A stretch of 64,000 nt of DNA from Ignavibacteriales bacterium (lineage in GTDB: Bacteria; Bacteroidota; Ignavibacteria; Ignavibacteriales; Ignavibacteriaceae): NCBI GenBank assembly GCA_016707115.1, contig JADJIH010000001.1, forward strand, positions 806,001 through 870,000, in the 5' to 3' direction. Positions 8,484 to 18,618 of the stretch are shown in pieces. How positions within the stretch are numbered: position 1 is the first letter of the stretch; the number at the start of each line of letters is the position of its first letter. Both the position numbers and the translations under genes were made by a program. The notes beneath the pieces were generated by a model. It saw only the letters and a list, made by a program, of their open reading frames with translations, was not told where the DNA came from and did not search any database.

Positions 8484-11400
8484 TTACTTAACGAGCATCA
8501 TCTTCTTAACTGAATTGAAGTTCTTCAATCCATCAACAGATTTAGCATCAATCGTGTAAATGTAAACACCTGAAGCAAGGCTGCTTGCATTCCAACTAAC
8601 ATTATGATATCCAACTTCTTTAACCTGATCAAAGATTACTTCAACTTGCTCTCCTAGTAGATTATAAACAGTAATTCTAACATTACTATCAAATGGCAAA
8701 GCAAATTTTATAGTCGTTGAAGGATTAAACGGATTCGGATAATTTTGATATAAAGTGTATTCTTTAGGAGTAAAATCAACCTCAACTGAAATTGCTTTTG
8801 AATAAGTACTTGTTCCATCAAAATCAATTTGTTTTAGTCTGTATTGAACTGTTCCCTGGAATCCATCATATTTAAATTTATCTGAATATGAATAATCTGA
8901 TTTTTCAGTTGTTGTGCCTCTACCTTCAATAAATGTAACCTTTTCCCAGATACCATCAAGCTTACGCTCAAGTTCAAATCCCCTATTATTTAGTTCAGTA
9001 GCTGTTGACCACATAACTGATATTTCTTTATCACTTACGTTTGCAGCGAATGAAGTTAGCTCAACAGGGATTATAGTAGTTGCTGTTACAACATTACTGT
9101 AAGGAGAAACTCCAAGTAAATTGTAGGCTTGGACTCTATATGTATAAGTGGTATTAGGTGTTCTACCTAAATCATTATAAGAAACAACACCGATACCAAC
9201 TGTATCTATCACAGCAAATGGATTAACACTGAGTGAATCACCATCTTTTCTTTCAATATAGAATCCTAATTCATTTGTTGAATTATCTGTCCAATTTAGT
9301 AGCACTGCAAATGTGTCTGCTACTGCTGTTAGATTTGAAGGTCCATTTATTTGGAGCAATCCAGCAAATTCATCAGCGCCAATATCAGGATTGGATAAAT
9401 TACGAACCTGGCCATCGATGTCAGTAGTCACTAGCGCTATTGGTGTTCCAGCTGATTCTAATGGTGTAAGTGTACCATCAGGGATATGGAAATCTAAAGC
9501 AGCAGTGAAAGGAGCTGAGACGTTCACAGAATTAGCATCTTGACCTGTTGAATCCTGCCAAGTTTGGAAAGATTGTCTAGATACACCAGAGAATCCAATA
9601 TTAGCAGTAGCACCTGATACATATAAATCATTGTAATTTGAAGTAAACGTACCACCACCATTGTAAAGAGCATAAGCAGTTGCAGCATCATTCTCATTTA
9701 TTACAATGTTGTTTTCTATATTAACATTTGCCGTTCCGCCCCAACGGATACCTGTTAATCTTGGTGCTGTTGGTTTGTTTATATTATTAAGCACTATTGT
9801 ATTATGATATACATTAGCCTGCGGAATATTATCCTGGAATGATATCACATCAACACTTGCAGGAATACCTGTTCCAGTATGTTGGAAATCACCACCAAGG
9901 AAGTTGTTATAAATATTAACAATAGTTCCTGGTTGGCCAGTTAATGTTCCGATACCATATATGCCACTGGTAACGTTATTGGCACTTATTAAATGATGCA
10001 TCTTATTACTATGAATATTTATTGTACCACCATAAGTGTTGAACAACATTCCCCATACAACATTTCCTATAATCGGTGCATAAGCGGGACTTATATAATT
10101 CCCACTTATCTCGGAAGTTGTTCCTGCTGCACCTCCGTAGAAGAAATATACTGATCTCATTATACCATACAAATCATTCTTCTTAATGTATACTTTCGAA
10201 ACATATGATAGTGAAGCACTAGCACCAGTAATGCTGATTGAATATGCGGGTGCGTGAGCAACATCTGCAATTTGACAGTTTTCTACTATCAAACTATCAG
10301 CGACACCACTAGCCTGTCCATTCGCATATATACCACGTGTGGATGCATTTACCAGATTTATTAAATTGAATTTTAGATAAAGATTTTTGATGACAATATT
10401 ATCTGTATTGCCATACAATTGTATGCCAATTCTTCCGTTCAGACTATCATTCATTGCAATCGTCAAATCGCGAGTTGTACCTCCATCAGTATTGGAACCA
10501 TCTATGGTAATATAGCTTGCACCGCTGTATGAGATTCCTGAATACTGACTTGCACCTGCAACAGTGGAAGCACCAGTAATAGTAATTGTTGGAGTTTTTA
10601 CTGGAGCAGATTTGATAATCAAATTGTTGGTTGCTGTAAGATCACTTCTTGTAATAAGAAGATTTGCTCCAACTTCATTTAAGTTATCATCAATTAAGAA
10701 TCTTACTGCACTTGAAACACCAAAAGTATTCAAAGCTGTTATAGCATCTGCAAGAGTAGTAAATCCTTTTGGATTAGATCCCTTAGGAATATAATAATCA
10801 CCAGCAAGGATATCATCAGGATTTGAACCAGCAAATTCATCAGCACCAATGTCAGGTTTAGTCACATTTCTGGTTTGACCATCAATATCTATGGTAATTC
10901 CTGCAATTGTTATTGCTCTTGATTCTAATCTGGTTGAAGTACTGTTTGGAATATGTAAATCTGTAGAATCTGTAAAAGGAGCAAACTCATTCATTGAGTT
11001 TACATCTTGCCCCGTTACTGTTTGCCAAGCAGCTAATGTTGTCTGATCTGCCCCAAGGTAACCAAGTATTCCAGGAATACCAGCAGCGTAATAGTCATTA
11101 TTATCAATACTTGTAAATGCAGTATTTGGTGCTGCACTGTTAATTGCATAAGCTTTATCTGTTGCACTATTTGTGTTATCGAAAGTATTGACAAATATAT
11201 TATTTCTTACATCAAGAAATGCAGCAGTTGATGATAATACACCAAACGCAGTTGAAATTGTACCAGAAGTATAACCTACCAAACTACCGAATAAATTAAC
11301 TGAATTATAATATACGTTTACACCACTAGTTGCGCCTTCGATACCAATACCTATACCCCAATAAGTACTTGAAACATCACAAGTGGCTTTTACATCCGAA

Positions 11401-14400
11401 ACAAAGTTGTTCTTTAAAGTAATATTGCTTGATACAACGCCTGTATTTACGTGTATTCCTCGCGAACCATAACCACCACTATTTGTATTCCATATATTGC
11501 TAACTTTGTTTCTATCCACTGTTACACCAGTAGTTGTGGAGAACACGTGTATGCCATATGGAGCACTTGAATAACTAGTGTTTAATCCTGTAACTGTATT
11601 ACCAGCTATGTTAACATTTGCATTCGAGAAAGCTGATGAAACGACAATACCTCTAGGTGCACCAGTTGTTGAGTTAATTGGACCAATTATATTGTTAGAG
11701 ATACTGCTGTTAATTGTTCCTGTAGCGAACCAGGTTCCTGTAATATTGGAAGCATCTGAAGTCGTAAAATTCCCAATATTATTATTTGAAACCGTAGCAC
11801 CATCAACACCTTGTACATATACTCCCGCTAAGCGGATAGAATTTGTACCTGAAATATTAAGATCATTACCTGTTATCAATAATCCGCTTCCATTTCCGGT
11901 AGCCACAGTCGCAAGAGCATAAATACCAATGTATGCTTTCTGAACACTATTGTTTTGTATTGTAATGTTATTAAAATATCCAGCAGTTCCGCCTAAATCT
12001 GAAAAAACAAGAGCGGAACTTGTATTTGCACCGTTAATAAGATTACAATTTCTTACACTAACATTTGTAACTGGAGTTGTCCCAAAAGAGGCAATGTGAA
12101 TCACCTGTGGGGAGGTTGTGCTCGTATTTTGAATTGTGAGATTACGCAATGTTCCACTTGTGTCTGAACCATTTATTGTTACGTAACTATTACGAATTCT
12201 GAATACTGGTCCTGTTGCAGATGCTCCTGAAATTGATGTTGTAACACCTGCAGCTGGAGCAATCGTAACATTATTAACACTTGTAGGAATATTTTCATTC
12301 GCAACATTTATCGTAATCGGAAAAGTTTCAGATGGATATGTTGTATCAACCAAGGCAAATGAAGTTGCGCCAATAACACCGCGTAAATTAAGATCTGCTA
12401 CAGCGGCAGTAACCGTTGAATATACTCCTTCAACACCGGCTGGAAAATCTAACTCAGGATTTTCAGATTTTTTAAGATACAGATCGCCTGTATATAAATT
12501 TCCATTTTCCATCGGTATCCAGTTAACTTCTTCAACCTCCATAAGTTTGAAGTAACCTGCAGGTTTGTCTGAAGTTTCAGTTATAACATCCTTTGATTCC
12601 ATTCCTTTTTCTACCTGCTTCTCAACGTTAGTAGATTCAACCCATACTTCTTTTAATACTTTCTGTACAGATTTATTAAAAGTTATATTTCTGCCGGATA
12701 GACTATTAAATAGAGTTAATCCCACTGTGTAAGTACCGGAAAGTCCAGTTTGGGTAATTACATAGCTACTTGGAGTAGTAGGCGGTGTCGTCGCTGTCGG
12801 AGGATTAGGAGTAAATCCGCCAGCTCCAACTGAAGGGAAAGACCCAACATTAGGAACAGTTGCATTATCCTGAGCTACCATGTAATAAAAAACTGTATCG
12901 CCCGTAGCAACACCTGAACCAAATCCATAAGTGTAATCACTACCAACTACAGATGTTGGAGTCACAGCCGTATATGTTCCAGATGTATTAATTTTCCAAT
13001 ACAAATTTGGCCAACCTGGAGTTGTTATAGGCACACCACTTGCATCAGTTACATTAGCTACAAGTGTTCTACTACCCGTAGAGCTTGTGTTTTGCAAAGC
13101 AGTATAAACAATTAGTGGTGCAGATAAATCTAAGCCAATACCTGCAAATTCATCAGCTCCCACATCTGGAGTGGAAATATTTCTCACATTCCCATCAAAG
13201 TCATCTGCAACTGCTATTGGGGTTGAAACTGGTACTCCACCTGATTCTGTCTGTGAAGCAACACTTGTATTAACATGTAAATCAAATGGTGTAGTAACTG
13301 TATTTACAAATGCTACATTTTCTGAAAAAGCTGAAGCATCTCGTGGGGTAACTCTTGCTTTGTAATTTGAAATTGATTGATCTGAATTTGTACCATCAAA
13401 GAAAATCAAATTATTTGCACCAGGAGTACCGGCATAAAGATCATTACTATTAGATAGGCTAGAGTATGATGTCAAAGTTGTGCTACTCCTGCGGTATGCT
13501 GCTGTGTATCCTGTTGTACCATTTGGTGTAGATAGATTGACAACAATATTATTACGCATATCCAGTGTTGGAGTAGTAGAGGCATAAATACCTGCACTTC
13601 CAAATAATGCACCACTACTTGTAGCATTTAAATATATAGTATTATAATATAGACCTATTGACGTACCACCTGAAGCATAAATACCGGCAAGTGGAATACC
13701 AGCATTTGCTAATGGAGTTTTTAAGTCTGAAACAAAGTTATTATATACATAATTAGTTGTTCCAGTTGTAATATAAATACCATATAAAACTGGATTAAGA
13801 TTATTAACAGTAAAATTATAAACTTGATTTTTATAACAGTTTGTTAATCCTGTACCAGCATCATAAATACCGTATAACGTTGTACCCGTAGTTGTAATGG
13901 TGTTAACATTATTGTTATAAACCGTCGGGTTTGTTCCGCTGAAATACAAGCCATACGTCGTTCCACCGGTAGTAACATTATTAACGCTATTACCAAATAT
14001 TTGATTTGAAGTCGTTGACAGTGCATAAATGCAATATAAACTTCCTGTACCGCCGGTAAAATTGGAGATTGTATTTCCAGATAAAACTCTGTTTTGTCCT
14101 GTGGCAGTATTAGAATAAATACCATATAAAGATGAAGTACCAGTTACTTGAATATTTGAGAAATTATTATTAGTAATGGTCTCTGTTCCGCTAGTAGGTG
14201 AACCTAAATTATAGTAGCAATAAGTACTTCCACTTGCACCAGTCCTAATAATTGTACCACTTGTCTGATTGCCTGACACCGAGATTAATGGTGTCGTGCT
14301 AGAATTGTAAATTAAATAAACAGTACCTGTTGAAGAAATTGTTCCAGCAGCAAAAGTATTATTGTTAAATGTTGTTGATGTTACAGCATTTGAATTGTAA

Positions 14401-15371
14401 ATAAACTGAGTTGCTGAGCTAGCCGAAGTATTAGCCAGAGTAATTGTATTATTACTACCAGTAACATCTCCCAACACTGTTGAATAAAATATTCCATATA
14501 AAGTAGAACCATGTGCGGCTCCACCTCCACCAGCATTATTTATAGTATTGTATGCAACACTTGGATTACTAACATATATAAAATAAACTCCATATGTTGT
14601 TGTAGCACTTCCACCGCCAAAATTCTGAATAATATTGCCTTCACCTGTTTGGCCAACAATAACATTATTATCATAAAAACCAGTAGCAGAAGAACCTCTT
14701 ACATATACGCCCGCATGGACATTCTGTATAGTATTGCCTGAAATTGTAATATTAGAATTTATTCCGCTTAAAGCTGTAACAGTAACTCCTGTGGCACTTG
14801 AAACACTTGTAGTTCCGTTTCCAACATAAATTCCCATAACAAATCCACTTGTTCCTTTTGTCATTGTTACAGAACTGTTCTGTATAGAAACAAATTGACA
14901 GCCATCAGTTGCACTAGGTTTATGGGTCATGTATCCATATTCGATACCAGCATCTGATGCTGTGACATCTATACCGTTAAATGTAATATAATCTGTTCCC
15001 TGTAACCGAATAATAGCATCTCCATCACCACCAATTGCAGATGTGATTAATGTACCAGCATCGGTTCTGGTAACTAGTGGATTAGCACCAGCACCACTTT
15101 TCTGAAACACTATAACATTACCAGCAATTCCGGTAGCAGTTATAATTATTGGTGCTGTTACAATCTCTGTGTAACCGGCAGCAACATTAAATGTTACACC
15201 GCCTGATCCAACTCCTTGTGTATTAAGATCGGTTACAGCTAGTTGAATCGTTGCATAATCACCAGGAATAGTTTTTGTTCCCACCAATTGAGCATTCAAA
15301 GTATTGGTGAAAATAAACATTGAGGTGAGAAAGGTTAAAAGAGTAATTAAAATAGTATTACTTCTTTTCAT
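8484..15371 (-). CDS. Giant type IX-secreted surface protein with three beta-helix modules
   Basis: A secreted or cell-surface protein of 2295 residues, probably exported by Sec and then the type IX system. An N-terminal signal peptide ends near NTLNAQ (27). Three right-handed beta-helix modules follow, each opening with a motif like YATIQLAVTDLNTQGV and each closing with GADEFAG near residues 738, 1508 and 1997. They consist of short Asn/Thr/Ser/Gly-rich rungs with many NN turns. A linker with Ig-like segments separates modules 1 and 2. A fibronectin type III domain lies at about 2000-2090, then a CTD-proximal domain beginning IPVELTSF. The type A sorting domain (QNYPNPFNPSTTIKFALP, ending KKMMLVK) covers about the last 90 residues. 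AGAGG precedes the ATG. The role could be adhesion or polysaccharide binding; the ligand is unknown. Confidence 0.92.
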   Translation of the reverse strand: MKRSNTILITLLTFLTSMFIFTNTLNAQLVGTKTIPGDYATIQLAVTDLNTQGVGSGGVTFNVAAGYTEIVTAPIIITATGIAGNVIVFQKSGAGANPLVTRTDAGTLITSAIGGDGDAIIRLQGTDYITFNGIDVTASDAGIEYGYMTHKPSATDGCQFVSIQNSSVTMTKGTSGFVMGIYVGNGTTSVSSATGVTVTALSGINSNITISGNTIQNVHAGVYVRGSSATGFYDNNVIVGQTGEGNIIQNFGGGSATTTYGVYFIYVSNPSVAYNTINNAGGGGAAHGSTLYGIFYSTVLGDVTGSNNTITLANTSASSATQFIYNSNAVTSTTFNNNTFAAGTISSTGTVYLIYNSSTTPLISVSGNQTSGTIIRTGASGSTYCYYNLGSPTSGTETITNNNFSNIQVTGTSSLYGIYSNTATGQNRVLSGNTISNFTGGTGSLYCIYALSTTSNQIFGNSVNNVTTGGTTYGLYFSGTNPTVYNNNVNTITTTGTTLYGIYDAGTGLTNCYKNQVYNFTVNNLNPVLYGIYITTGTTNYVYNNFVSDLKTPLANAGIPLAGIYASGGTSIGLYYNTIYLNATSSGALFGSAGIYASTTPTLDMRNNIVVNLSTPNGTTGYTAAYRRSSTTLTSYSSLSNSNDLYAGTPGANNLIFFDGTNSDQSISNYKARVTPRDASAFSENVAFVNTVTTPFDLHVNTSVASQTESGGVPVSTPIAVADDFDGNVRNISTPDVGADEFAGIGLDLSAPLIVYTALQNTSSTGSRTLVANVTDASGVPITTPGWPNLYWKINTSGTYTAVTPTSVVGSDYTYGFGSGVATGDTVFYYMVAQDNATVPNVGSFPSVGAGGFTPNPPTATTPPTTPSSYVITQTGLSGTYTVGLTLFNSLSGRNITFNKSVQKVLKEVWVESTNVEKQVEKGMESKDVITETSDKPAGYFKLMEVEEVNWIPMENGNLYTGDLYLKKSENPELDFPAGVEGVYSTVTAAVADLNLRGVIGATSFALVDTTYPSETFPITINVANENIPTSVNNVTIAPAAGVTTSISGASATGPVFRIRNSYVTINGSDTSGTLRNLTIQNTSTTSPQVIHIASFGTTPVTNVSVRNCNLINGANTSSALVFSDLGGTAGYFNNITIQNNSVQKAYIGIYALATVATGNGSGLLITGNDLNISGTNSIRLAGVYVQGVDGATVSNNNIGNFTTSDASNITGTWFATGTINSSISNNIIGPINSTTGAPRGIVVSSAFSNANVNIAGNTVTGLNTSYSSAPYGIHVFSTTTGVTVDRNKVSNIWNTNSGGYGSRGIHVNTGVVSSNITLKNNFVSDVKATCDVSSTYWGIGIGIEGATSGVNVYYNSVNLFGSLVGYTSGTISTAFGVLSSTAAFLDVRNNIFVNTFDNTNSATDKAYAINSAAPNTAFTSIDNNDYYAAGIPGILGYLGADQTTLAAWQTVTGQDVNSMNEFAPFTDSTDLHIPNSTSTRLESRAITIAGITIDIDGQTRNVTKPDIGADEFAGSNPDDILAGDYYIPKGSNPKGFTTLADAITALNTFGVSSAVRFLIDDNLNEVGANLLITRSDLTATNNLIIKSAPVKTPTITITGASTVAGASQYSGISYSGASYITIDGSNTDGGTTRDLTIAMNDSLNGRIGIQLYGNTDNIVIKNLYLKFNLINLVNASTRGIYANGQASGVADSLIVENCQIADVAHAPAYSISITGASASLSYVSKVYIKKNDLYGIMRSVYFFYGGAAGTTSEISGNYISPAYAPIIGNVVWGMLFNTYGGTINIHSNKMHHLISANNVTSGIYGIGTLTGQPGTIVNIYNNFLGGDFQHTGTGIPASVDVISFQDNIPQANVYHNTIVLNNINKPTAPRLTGIRWGGTANVNIENNIVINENDAATAYALYNGGGTFTSNYNDLYVSGATANIGFSGVSRQSFQTWQDSTGQDANSVNVSAPFTAALDFHIPDGTLTPLESAGTPIALVTTDIDGQVRNLSNPDIGADEFAGLLQINGPSNLTAVADTFAVLLNWTDNSTNELGFYIERKDGDSLSVNPFAVIDTVGIGVVSYNDLGRTPNTTYTYRVQAYNLLGVSPYSNVVTATTIIPVELTSFAANVSDKEISVMWSTATELNNRGFELERKLDGIWEKVTFIEGRGTTTEKSDYSYSDKFKYDGFQGTVQYRLKQIDFDGTSTYSKAISVEVDFTPKEYTLYQNYPNPFNPSTTIKFALPFDSNVRITVYNLLGEQVEVIFDQVKEVGYHNVSWNASSLASGVYIYTIDAKSVDGLKNFNSVKKMMLVK

Positions 15372-15758
15372 AATGTACCTCTAATTTAATTGATGAATAG
15401 GAAATTAGTTTTATTAATGAGTCTAAGTTTGATCAAAATCAGTTTAAGCTTTGTTATTAACAATAATTATAAAATTCTGTAATTATTTAGCTATTTAATA
15501 TGTAAAAATCAAAGAATTTTCAATTAATATTTTTATTTATTTAATTAAATAATAGTACAATACTTGGAATAATTGGGGTTAAACTTTTATATTGTAATAA
15601 CGATTATAAATATTATGAATAACATCCTTAAATATCGCTCTACTTCTTATAGAAGCTACTTTGTTTCTAATTTCGAAAATGTATTCTAATCTCTCTCCTA
15701 TTTCTATCTTTTTCTAAATCATTACAATTATTCACTCATTATCTATTAGGAGTAGAAA
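15372..15758. other. Divergent intergenic region, surface-protein gene / lat
   Basis: 387 bases without a credible gene, very AT-rich, which must hold the promoters of both flanking genes. A perfect inverted repeat TTGTTA-T-TAACAA lies at 15451-15463, about 80 bases upstream of the surface-protein start. AGGAG at 15748-15752 is the ribosome binding site of lat. No clear TAnnTTTG element was found. Confidence 0.6.
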
Positions 15759-17129
15759 ATGAATTCTTTAATAACAGACGAAAATAAATTACAAAAAAAA
15801 TATACACCTGCAATTTCAGCTGATCAGGTTATTCCAACTTTATCAAAGTATATGCTTGCTGACGGTTTTGAGATCATTCTTGATCTGGAGAAAAGCAATG
15901 GAGTTACTATTATTGATCAAGTTACAGGCGACGAATACCACGACTTTTTCACTTTCTTTGCTTCTTCGCCAATTGGATTAAATCATCCATATTTGCATTC
16001 TGAAGAAGTTACACAAGTTCTTGGCATGATTGCCGTTAACAAACCCTCCAATTCTGATATCTACACAACTTATATGGCAGAGTTTGTTGAGACTTTTGCT
16101 AAAGTTGCTAAACCAGATTATATGAAACATCTCTTCTTTATTTCAGGTGGGGCTCTTGCAGTTGAAAATGGTCTTAAGGTAGCATTCGATTGGAAGGTTA
16201 GAAAGAATTTTCTTAAAGGTTACAAAGAAGAAAAAGGACATAAAGTAATTCACTTTAAAGAAGCATTTCATGGCAGAAGTGGTTATACAATGTCGCTCAC
16301 AAATACTGATCCAACTAAGGTTAAGTATTTTCCAAAATTTGATTGGCCAAGAATTACAAATCCTAAAATTAAATTTCCATTGGAAAATAACCTTGAAGAA
16401 GTAATACAACTTGAAGATAAAGCAATAGCTGAAATTAATTTAGCAATCAAAAAAAATCTTGATGACATTGCTGTAATTATAATTGAACCAATACAAGCTG
16501 AAGGTGGAGATAATTTTTTCCGTAAAGAGTTCTTAAAGAAACTCCGTGACATAGCTGATGAAAATGAAATTTTATTAATGTTTGATGAAGTACAGACTGG
16601 ATTTGGTTTAACCGGCAAATTCTGGGCCTCAGATTACTATGTAAAACCTGATATAATTGCTTTTGGAAAAAAAGCTCAGGTGTGCGGAATAATGGTTTCA
16701 GACAGAATTGATGATATAGATGATAATGTCTTTAGGGTTTCAAGCCGAATTAACTCAACCTGGGGTGCTGATTTAACAGATATGGTAAGATCTAAATTTA
16801 TTCTTGATGTTATTAAGAATGAAAAACTTGTTGATAACGCAAATAAAGTTGGTGAACATCTTAAATTTCAGCTCTCTAAAATACAAGAAGATTATCCAGC
16901 TCTTATTAGTAATACCCGTGGATTGGGTTTAATGTGCTCTTTTGATTTACTATCAGCCGAAATTAGAAATCAGTTCAGAGAGAATTGTTATAAGGAAAAA
17001 CTTATGATTTTAGGTTGCGGAGAAAAATCAATCAGATTCAGACCTGCGCTTAACATTACTGAAAATGAAATTGATAAGGGCTTGACTATTATCCGAAAAG
17101 TTTTAAGTTTAATGGTGTCCAATAACTAA
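15759..17129 (+). CDS. lat: L-lysine 6-transaminase (lysine epsilon-aminotransferase)
   Basis: PLP enzyme that moves the epsilon-amino group of lysine to 2-oxoglutarate, giving alpha-aminoadipate semialdehyde, the substrate of the ALDH7 enzyme at 6417. At 456 residues it is a class III aminotransferase. The cofactor Asp276 is in FDEVQTGFG and the Schiff-base Lys is in AFGKKAQVCG (304-305, probably 304). This KK-QVCG motif and the IIEPIQAEGGD segment at 241-251 are characteristic of the Lat subfamily rather than of ornithine or GABA transaminases. A good ribosome binding site (AGGAG) supports the start. A hairpin terminator follows, so it is monocistronic. In some actinobacteria the enzyme feeds beta-lactam synthesis or persistence metabolism; here the ALDH partner suggests catabolism. 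Confidence 0.93.
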   Translation: MNSLITDENKLQKKYTPAISADQVIPTLSKYMLADGFEIILDLEKSNGVTIIDQVTGDEYHDFFTFFASSPIGLNHPYLHSEEVTQVLGMIAVNKPSNSDIYTTYMAEFVETFAKVAKPDYMKHLFFISGGALAVENGLKVAFDWKVRKNFLKGYKEEKGHKVIHFKEAFHGRSGYTMSLTNTDPTKVKYFPKFDWPRITNPKIKFPLENNLEEVIQLEDKAIAEINLAIKKNLDDIAVIIIEPIQAEGGDNFFRKEFLKKLRDIADENEILLMFDEVQTGFGLTGKFWASDYYVKPDIIAFGKKAQVCGIMVSDRIDDIDDNVFRVSSRINSTWGADLTDMVRSKFILDVIKNEKLVDNANKVGEHLKFQLSKIQEDYPALISNTRGLGLMCSFDLLSAEIRNQFRENCYKEKLMILGCGEKSIRFRPALNITENEIDKGLTIIRKVLSLMVSNN

Positions 17130-17155
17130 AATATATATTAACTACTTGCACGGTG

Positions 17156-17175
17156 CGGCTCCAATGTTGGAGCCG
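17156..17175 (+). terminator. Terminator after lat
   Basis: CGGCTCCAA (17156-17164) and TTGGAGCCG (17167-17175) form a perfect GC-rich stem. A T-containing but interrupted tail (TTTTAAAGTATTTTT) follows. It is 26 bases beyond the lat stop and 25 bases before the rsmI start. Confidence 0.7.
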
Positions 17176-17200
17176 TAACTGTTTTAAAGTATTTTTGAAT

Positions 17201-17884
17201 ATGAAACTTTACATTGTTAGCACTCCAATAGGTAATCTTAAAGACATAACTCTTCGTGCAATAGAGACACTTAAGGAAGTTGATTTTGTGTTGTGTGAGG
17301 ATACACGTAATTCCGCCAATCTACTTAATCATTTAGAAATTAAGAAGGAATTATTTTCTTTAAATGCTTTTAACGAGAAAAATAAAATTGAACATGTTAT
17401 TAATAGAATTCTATCAAACCAAACTGCCGCTTTAATTTCTGATGCTGGAACACCCTTAATCTCTGATCCGGGTGTTCGTCTTGTTTCAGCTTGTATTGAC
17501 AAAGGGATTGAAATAATTCCTATACCTGGTGCAGTTGCTTTAATAGCGGCTCTCAGCATGAGCGGACTTCCTACCGACGCTTTTGTATTTGAGGGATTCC
17601 TTCCACAGAAGAAAGGAAGACAAACAAAACTAAAAGAATTAGCAGAGGAAAACCGCACGATTATTCTTTATGAATCGATGTATAGAATTGAAAAGTTATT
17701 AAAAGAATTAAGTGAGTATTTACCTGATAGATTTATAGTTGTTTGCAGAGAGATTACAAAGAAATTTGAAGAAACCTGGCGCGGATTTCCAAAAGATTTG
17801 GTTGAATCTTTTCCAGAAAAAATATCCAAAGGCGAATTTGTAGTTGTGATCGCTCCAAAAGATTGGAAAGTAAAAGAACCTTAA
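17201..17884 (+). CDS. rsmI: 16S rRNA (cytidine-1402-2'-O)-methyltransferase
   Basis: SAM-dependent 2'-O-methylation of C1402 in the decoding centre of 16S rRNA. The open frame extends upstream to 17153, but that stretch runs through the lat terminator; ATG at 17201 gives the canonical N-terminus MKLYIVSTPIGNLKDITLRA. The length is then 227 residues. Other family marks are CEDTRNS, the SDAGTPLISDPG loop and PGAVALIAALSMSGLP, all from the tetrapyrrole-methylase fold. The stop overlaps the convergent RDD gene by four bases. The gene appears alone on this strand. Confidence 0.96.
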   Translation: MKLYIVSTPIGNLKDITLRAIETLKEVDFVLCEDTRNSANLLNHLEIKKELFSLNAFNEKNKIEHVINRILSNQTAALISDAGTPLISDPGVRLVSACIDKGIEIIPIPGAVALIAALSMSGLPTDAFVFEGFLPQKKGRQTKLKELAEENRTIILYESMYRIEKLLKELSEYLPDRFIVVCREITKKFEETWRGFPKDLVESFPEKISKGEFVVVIAPKDWKVKEP

Positions 17885-18618
17885 TTTGAATTCAGATAAG
17901 TATAATCCTTAATCACCGTATCCAAAAAGAAAAGAGCATTCATTTCACTCTGAACACCCATTTTGTTTGAAATTCCTACTTTAGCTTTTTCTAAAATATT
18001 TTGATACGAAACTGCATCTGTATTTTTTCTATGATTTAATACATCTTTTATTACTTGAATATCTTTATCAGATAATAAACTCACCTGTGGAAATTTAACT
18101 TCATAACTCTGAATAGTCGTTGGAATCATGATTTCTTCAAGTTTTACTTCTTGCTTCAGTTTTATTACAGTAGTATTTCCAGCAAGATCGCCAAGCCTCT
18201 GCCCTTTTCCATTTATCAGCATCGTAATTATTCCAACTGAACCATAAGTAAAAAAAACATCTATCGGTTTTAATAACCAACGTAAAAAATAACTTCCAAG
18301 TCCAGGCTGTGAACCATCAATTTTTACAACTTTTATTTTTAGAATTTTCTTTCCCATCGATTGACCGTTTAGAAAAATCTCGCAGAGTAAATCATAAAAG
18401 AAAAAAGGCAAATATAAAATTATGAATGTAGCTGTAGGAAAATAAATTAGTGAACCAGAAAAAGTATCACCTAAAAATAAAACCACAAATATCATTGCAA
18501 ATCCATAACCGAATAATATTAACATATCAATAATTTGTGCCAAAACTCTATCACCAATGCTGGCGATGTTGTATTGTATATCAACATTCTGTGTCGTTTC
18601 AATTCCAATGTTTTCCAT
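17881..18618 (-). CDS. RDD-family membrane protein
   Basis: Integral membrane protein of 245 residues. The RDD domain occupies residues 20-150: an early R-x-x-A-x-x-D motif in DRVLAQIIDMLILFGYG, then the second helix and the GQSMGKKILKIKVV loop, ending in GQRLGDLAGNTTVI. The C-terminal 90 residues are hydrophilic and cytoplasmic. RDD proteins have been linked to transport, but no substrate can be read from this sequence. It is the last gene of the SpoIIM-DUF4129-DUF4350-MoxR-DUF58 run and starts at the base where DUF58 ends, so it belongs to that operon. Confidence 0.9.
   Translation of the reverse strand: MENIGIETTQNVDIQYNIASIGDRVLAQIIDMLILFGYGFAMIFVVLFLGDTFSGSLIYFPTATFIILYLPFFFYDLLCEIFLNGQSMGKKILKIKVVKIDGSQPGLGSYFLRWLLKPIDVFFTYGSVGIITMLINGKGQRLGDLAGNTTVIKLKQEVKLEEIMIPTTIQSYEVKFPQVSLLSDKDIQVIKDVLNHRKNTDAVSYQNILEKAKVGISNKMGVQSEMNALFFLDTVIKDYTYLNSN

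Noticed and set aside
13844..14125. 93-residue minus-strand frame within the giant surface gene
   Set aside because: It lies in an alternative frame of low-complexity beta-helix repeats and has no independent support.
15536..15552. ATTTATTTAATTAAATAAT as an operator or origin element
   Set aside because: It is symmetrical, but such AT-only palindromes are expected by chance in this very AT-rich gap.
17153..17200. Upstream extension of rsmI from 17153
   Set aside because: It would translate the lat terminator stem. The conserved RsmI N-terminus begins at 17201.
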